Both the position numbers and the translations under genes were made by a program. Positions 6,525 through 7,727 of a DNA stretch of 7,727 nt are shown piece by piece. The notes below the pieces were generated by a model. The model saw only the letters and a list, made by a program, of their open reading frames with translations, was not told where the DNA came from and did no database searches. This DNA is from CAZOBJ01 sp964577825. GTDB taxonomy: Bacteria > Planctomycetota > SZUA-567 > JAFGNG01. Position 1 is the stretch's first letter, and each line of letters begins with the position of its first letter. The DNA is taken from contig CAZOBJ010000129.1 in the NCBI GenBank assembly GCA_964577825.1, forward strand, positions 1-7,727, written 5' to 3'.

Positions 6525-6818
6525 GCGGGTCCATACCCCGGGCAGACCAGGGTCACGCGCACGCCGCAGTCGTGCACCTCGGCGCGCACGCTGTCGAAAT
6601 ACCCGTGCAGCGCGTGCTTGCTCGCCGCGTACGCCGGACGCCCGGGCGCGCCGAACTTGCCCAGGACGCTGGAGACCACGGCGACGCGCCCCGCGCCGCG
6701 CGCGAGCATGCCGGGCAGCACGGCCTGGGTCAGGGCCACGGGGCCGAACACGTTCACGTCAAAGATGCGGCGCACGCCCTCGATCCGGGTCTCTTCGACC
6801 CGGTCGCGCTGGCCCACG
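6381..6818 (-). pseudogene. Degenerate short-chain dehydrogenase/reductase (SDR), left copy
   Basis: The remnant begins near GQRDRVEET, just after where an SDR's NNAG motif would be, so the cofactor-binding N-terminus (about 85-95 residues) is gone. It then keeps DVNVFGPVALTQAVLPGM, the active-site serine in VVSSVLGKFG and the catalytic Y-A-A-S-K (near 6631-6617). After VTLVCPG (around 6540) the expected stretch of roughly 25-30 residues is missing, and the frame jumps to MDPHDCARRALRAIARG (start 6534). Compared with the intact C-terminus at 7582-7727, two single bases are lost, one near 6450-6460 and one near 6408-6420. The original end LRGRDVD and its TAG (6381-6383) survive only out of frame. 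A functional enzyme is not possible. The subgroup resembles the DHRS7-like classical SDRs by its QR...T and HALHGYFDSVRAEV motifs. Confidence 0.82.
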
Positions 6819-6826
6819 GGGCGTTG

Positions 6827-7540
6827 TCAATCCGGGTCCAGCGGCTTTGCGCCCATGGCCTCCAGGATCGCCGGGGTGATGAGCTCGCGGCACCCCACAG
6901 GGCCCGGGTGCACAAGGTCGGGCACGTAATGCTTGAACTTGTCCAGCCCCTCGCGCAGCACCGCGGCCCAACGTGGAAACAGGTCGATGACCAGAAGCCC
7001 GCGCTCGCGGCCCACCGCGCGCGGGATATCATAATAGGCCTCCAGGGTCGGGCGCACCGGCGCCGCCTTGCCCTGTACGGGGTTGGTGACGAGCAGGATC
7101 ACCTCGCACTCGGAGTTGAACGCCTGCACCCGGTCGATCATGTCCTCGAGATTCTTGCGGGACTCTTCGAGCGAGCCCTCATGGGGCCCACAGGCGTCGT
7201 TGATGGCGAACTCCAGGAACACGCAGTCCGGATTGCGCGCGAGCACGCGCTCCTCGAGGTGGCGCACGCCCCACCGCGAGTTCTTGCTGTTCATCCCCGC
7301 GTTCGTGCTGGTCACATACCCGGGGTAACGCCGGTACAGCTGGCGGGTGAGTTGGTCCACCCAGGTCGTGGCCCAGGTGATGCTCGTGCCGTACATCACC
7401 AGATGCTGATGCTCGCGCGCCTCCATGCGCTGAATGGTGCGGCACGGCGTGCGCGCCTGTGCCGGCTGTGCAGCGCCGCCTCGTGCCGCGAGGGCCCCGC
7501 TCGCGCAGAGCACGGCCAGCAGAGCAATCTCCATCCCCAT
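6827..7540 (-). CDS. Secreted SGNH (GDSL-type) hydrolase, right copy
   Basis: A 237-residue paralogue of the 5630-6343 gene, with no length difference. The signal peptide (MGMEIALLAVL..., cleavage near A23-A24) differs at eight positions. All catalytic residues are kept: S53 in YGTSIT, G82, N114 in FAIND, D208 and H211 in DLVHPG. Residues 43-116 are identical to the left copy. Differences gather in the signal peptide, at 117-122, 142-144 and 193-210, which could alter the substrate pocket rim. ATG at 7540 is preceded by a weak GAGG (7548-7545), poorer than the site of the left copy. It lies 42 bp downstream of the SDR at the right edge and is probably translated from the same mRNA. Its stop codon sits directly at the junction with the SDR remnant. 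Confidence 0.87.
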   Translation of the reverse strand: MGMEIALLAVLCASGALAARGGAAQPAQARTPCRTIQRMEAREHQHLVMYGTSITWATTWVDQLTRQLYRRYPGYVTSTNAGMNSKNSRWGVRHLEERVLARNPDCVFLEFAINDACGPHEGSLEESRKNLEDMIDRVQAFNSECEVILLVTNPVQGKAAPVRPTLEAYYDIPRAVGRERGLLVIDLFPRWAAVLREGLDKFKHYVPDLVHPGPVGCRELITPAILEAMGAKPLDPD

Positions 7541-7581
7541 GGCGCCTCTTCTCTCGTGTCCGATGCGGGGGGCGCCGTCCG

Positions 7582-7727
7582 CTAGTCCACCTCGCGGCCG
7601 CGCAGAAGGCGCGCGAGGACCCCCGGCGCAAAGCGCTTGAGGGTCACCCCCCAGGTCTCCCATCCGCCGATCGTCACCTCGCGCCGTCCGCGGGCGATGG
7701 CCCGCAGAACCCGGCGCGCGCAGTCGT
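7582..7727 (-). CDS. Short-chain dehydrogenase/reductase (SDR), C-terminal fragment, right copy
   Basis: The last 47 codons of an SDR enter from the right edge and end at TAG (7584-7582). The peptide contains RAIARGRREVTIGGWET and closes with LKRFAPGVLARLLRGREVD, the usual C-terminal tail of DHRS7-like SDRs. It is the undamaged counterpart of the remnant at 6381-6818 and shows what that copy lost. The active site lies outside the window, so it cannot be said whether the whole gene is intact. It precedes the right SGNH gene with a 41-bp gap, suggesting the pair is one transcription unit. The substrate is unknown. Confidence 0.75.
   Translation of the reverse strand, partial: DCARRVLRAIARGRREVTIGGWETWGVTLKRFAPGVLARLLRGREVD

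Larger units (their letters stand above)
6812..7727 (-). repeat. Tandem duplication, right unit (SGNH gene plus SDR 3' part)
   Basis: This is the second unit of the direct repeat, in the same orientation as the left one. Its left border falls in or next to the SDR remnant: the 12 bases at 6812-6823 match 5615-5626 with one difference. The right border is outside the window. Confidence 0.93.

Noticed and set aside
6062..7585. A 507-codon plus-strand open frame across the duplicated region
   Set aside because: It is antisense to both SGNH genes, its product is rich in Arg, Ala and Pro without domains, and it contains the repeat twice only because the DNA is duplicated.

Overview
This is a GC-rich bacterial chromosomal segment with compact genes and clear Shine-Dalgarno sites. 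The gene mix suggests an anaerobic or fermentative carbohydrate degrader of the PVC group (Planctomycetota, Lentisphaerota or Kiritimatiellota) or a related lineage. It comprises pyruvate:ferredoxin oxidoreductase, a LamG-domain protein with a prepilin-like N-terminus, a Gfo/Idh/MocA oxidoreductase, a xylose-isomerase-like TIM barrel protein and secreted SGNH hydrolases. The taxonomic guess is inference from gene content only.

Left part (1-1482): the minus strand carries the first 20 codons of a pyruvate:ferredoxin oxidoreductase gene, running off the left edge. Upstream of it is a LamG-domain membrane-anchored protein (261-1151), followed by a hairpin plus T-tract terminator (167-202). A 331-bp divergent region (1152-1482) separates this from the plus-strand operon. 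It holds a good sigma70-type promoter for the LamG gene whose -10 overlaps two adjacent palindromes (a likely operator), and a weaker promoter candidate for the plus-strand operon.

Centre (1483-5595): four plus-strand genes with gaps of 31, 36 and 65 bp look like one operon: a class-III PLP aminotransferase, a Gfo/Idh/MocA oxidoreductase, a secreted protein of unknown function (possibly DcrB/PsbP-like fold), and a sugar isomerase/epimerase-like TIM barrel protein. A pathway that oxidises, transaminates and isomerises a sugar or cyclitol fits the enzymes, but the substrate cannot be read from the sequence.

Right part (5615-7727): the minus strand carries a tandem duplication, with a period of about 1.2 kb, of a short-chain dehydrogenase (SDR) plus secreted SGNH hydrolase pair. 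Both SGNH genes are intact (237 aa each, about 89% identical). The SDR in the left unit is a pseudogene: it lacks its N-terminal cofactor-binding part, has an internal deletion and carries two single-base deletions. The SDR in the right unit has an intact C-terminus and runs off the window. A 222-bp stretch of the two SGNH genes, covering the catalytic serine, is base-for-base identical although the flanks have diverged, which points to gene conversion.

No tRNA, rRNA, CRISPR array or insertion sequence was recognised.
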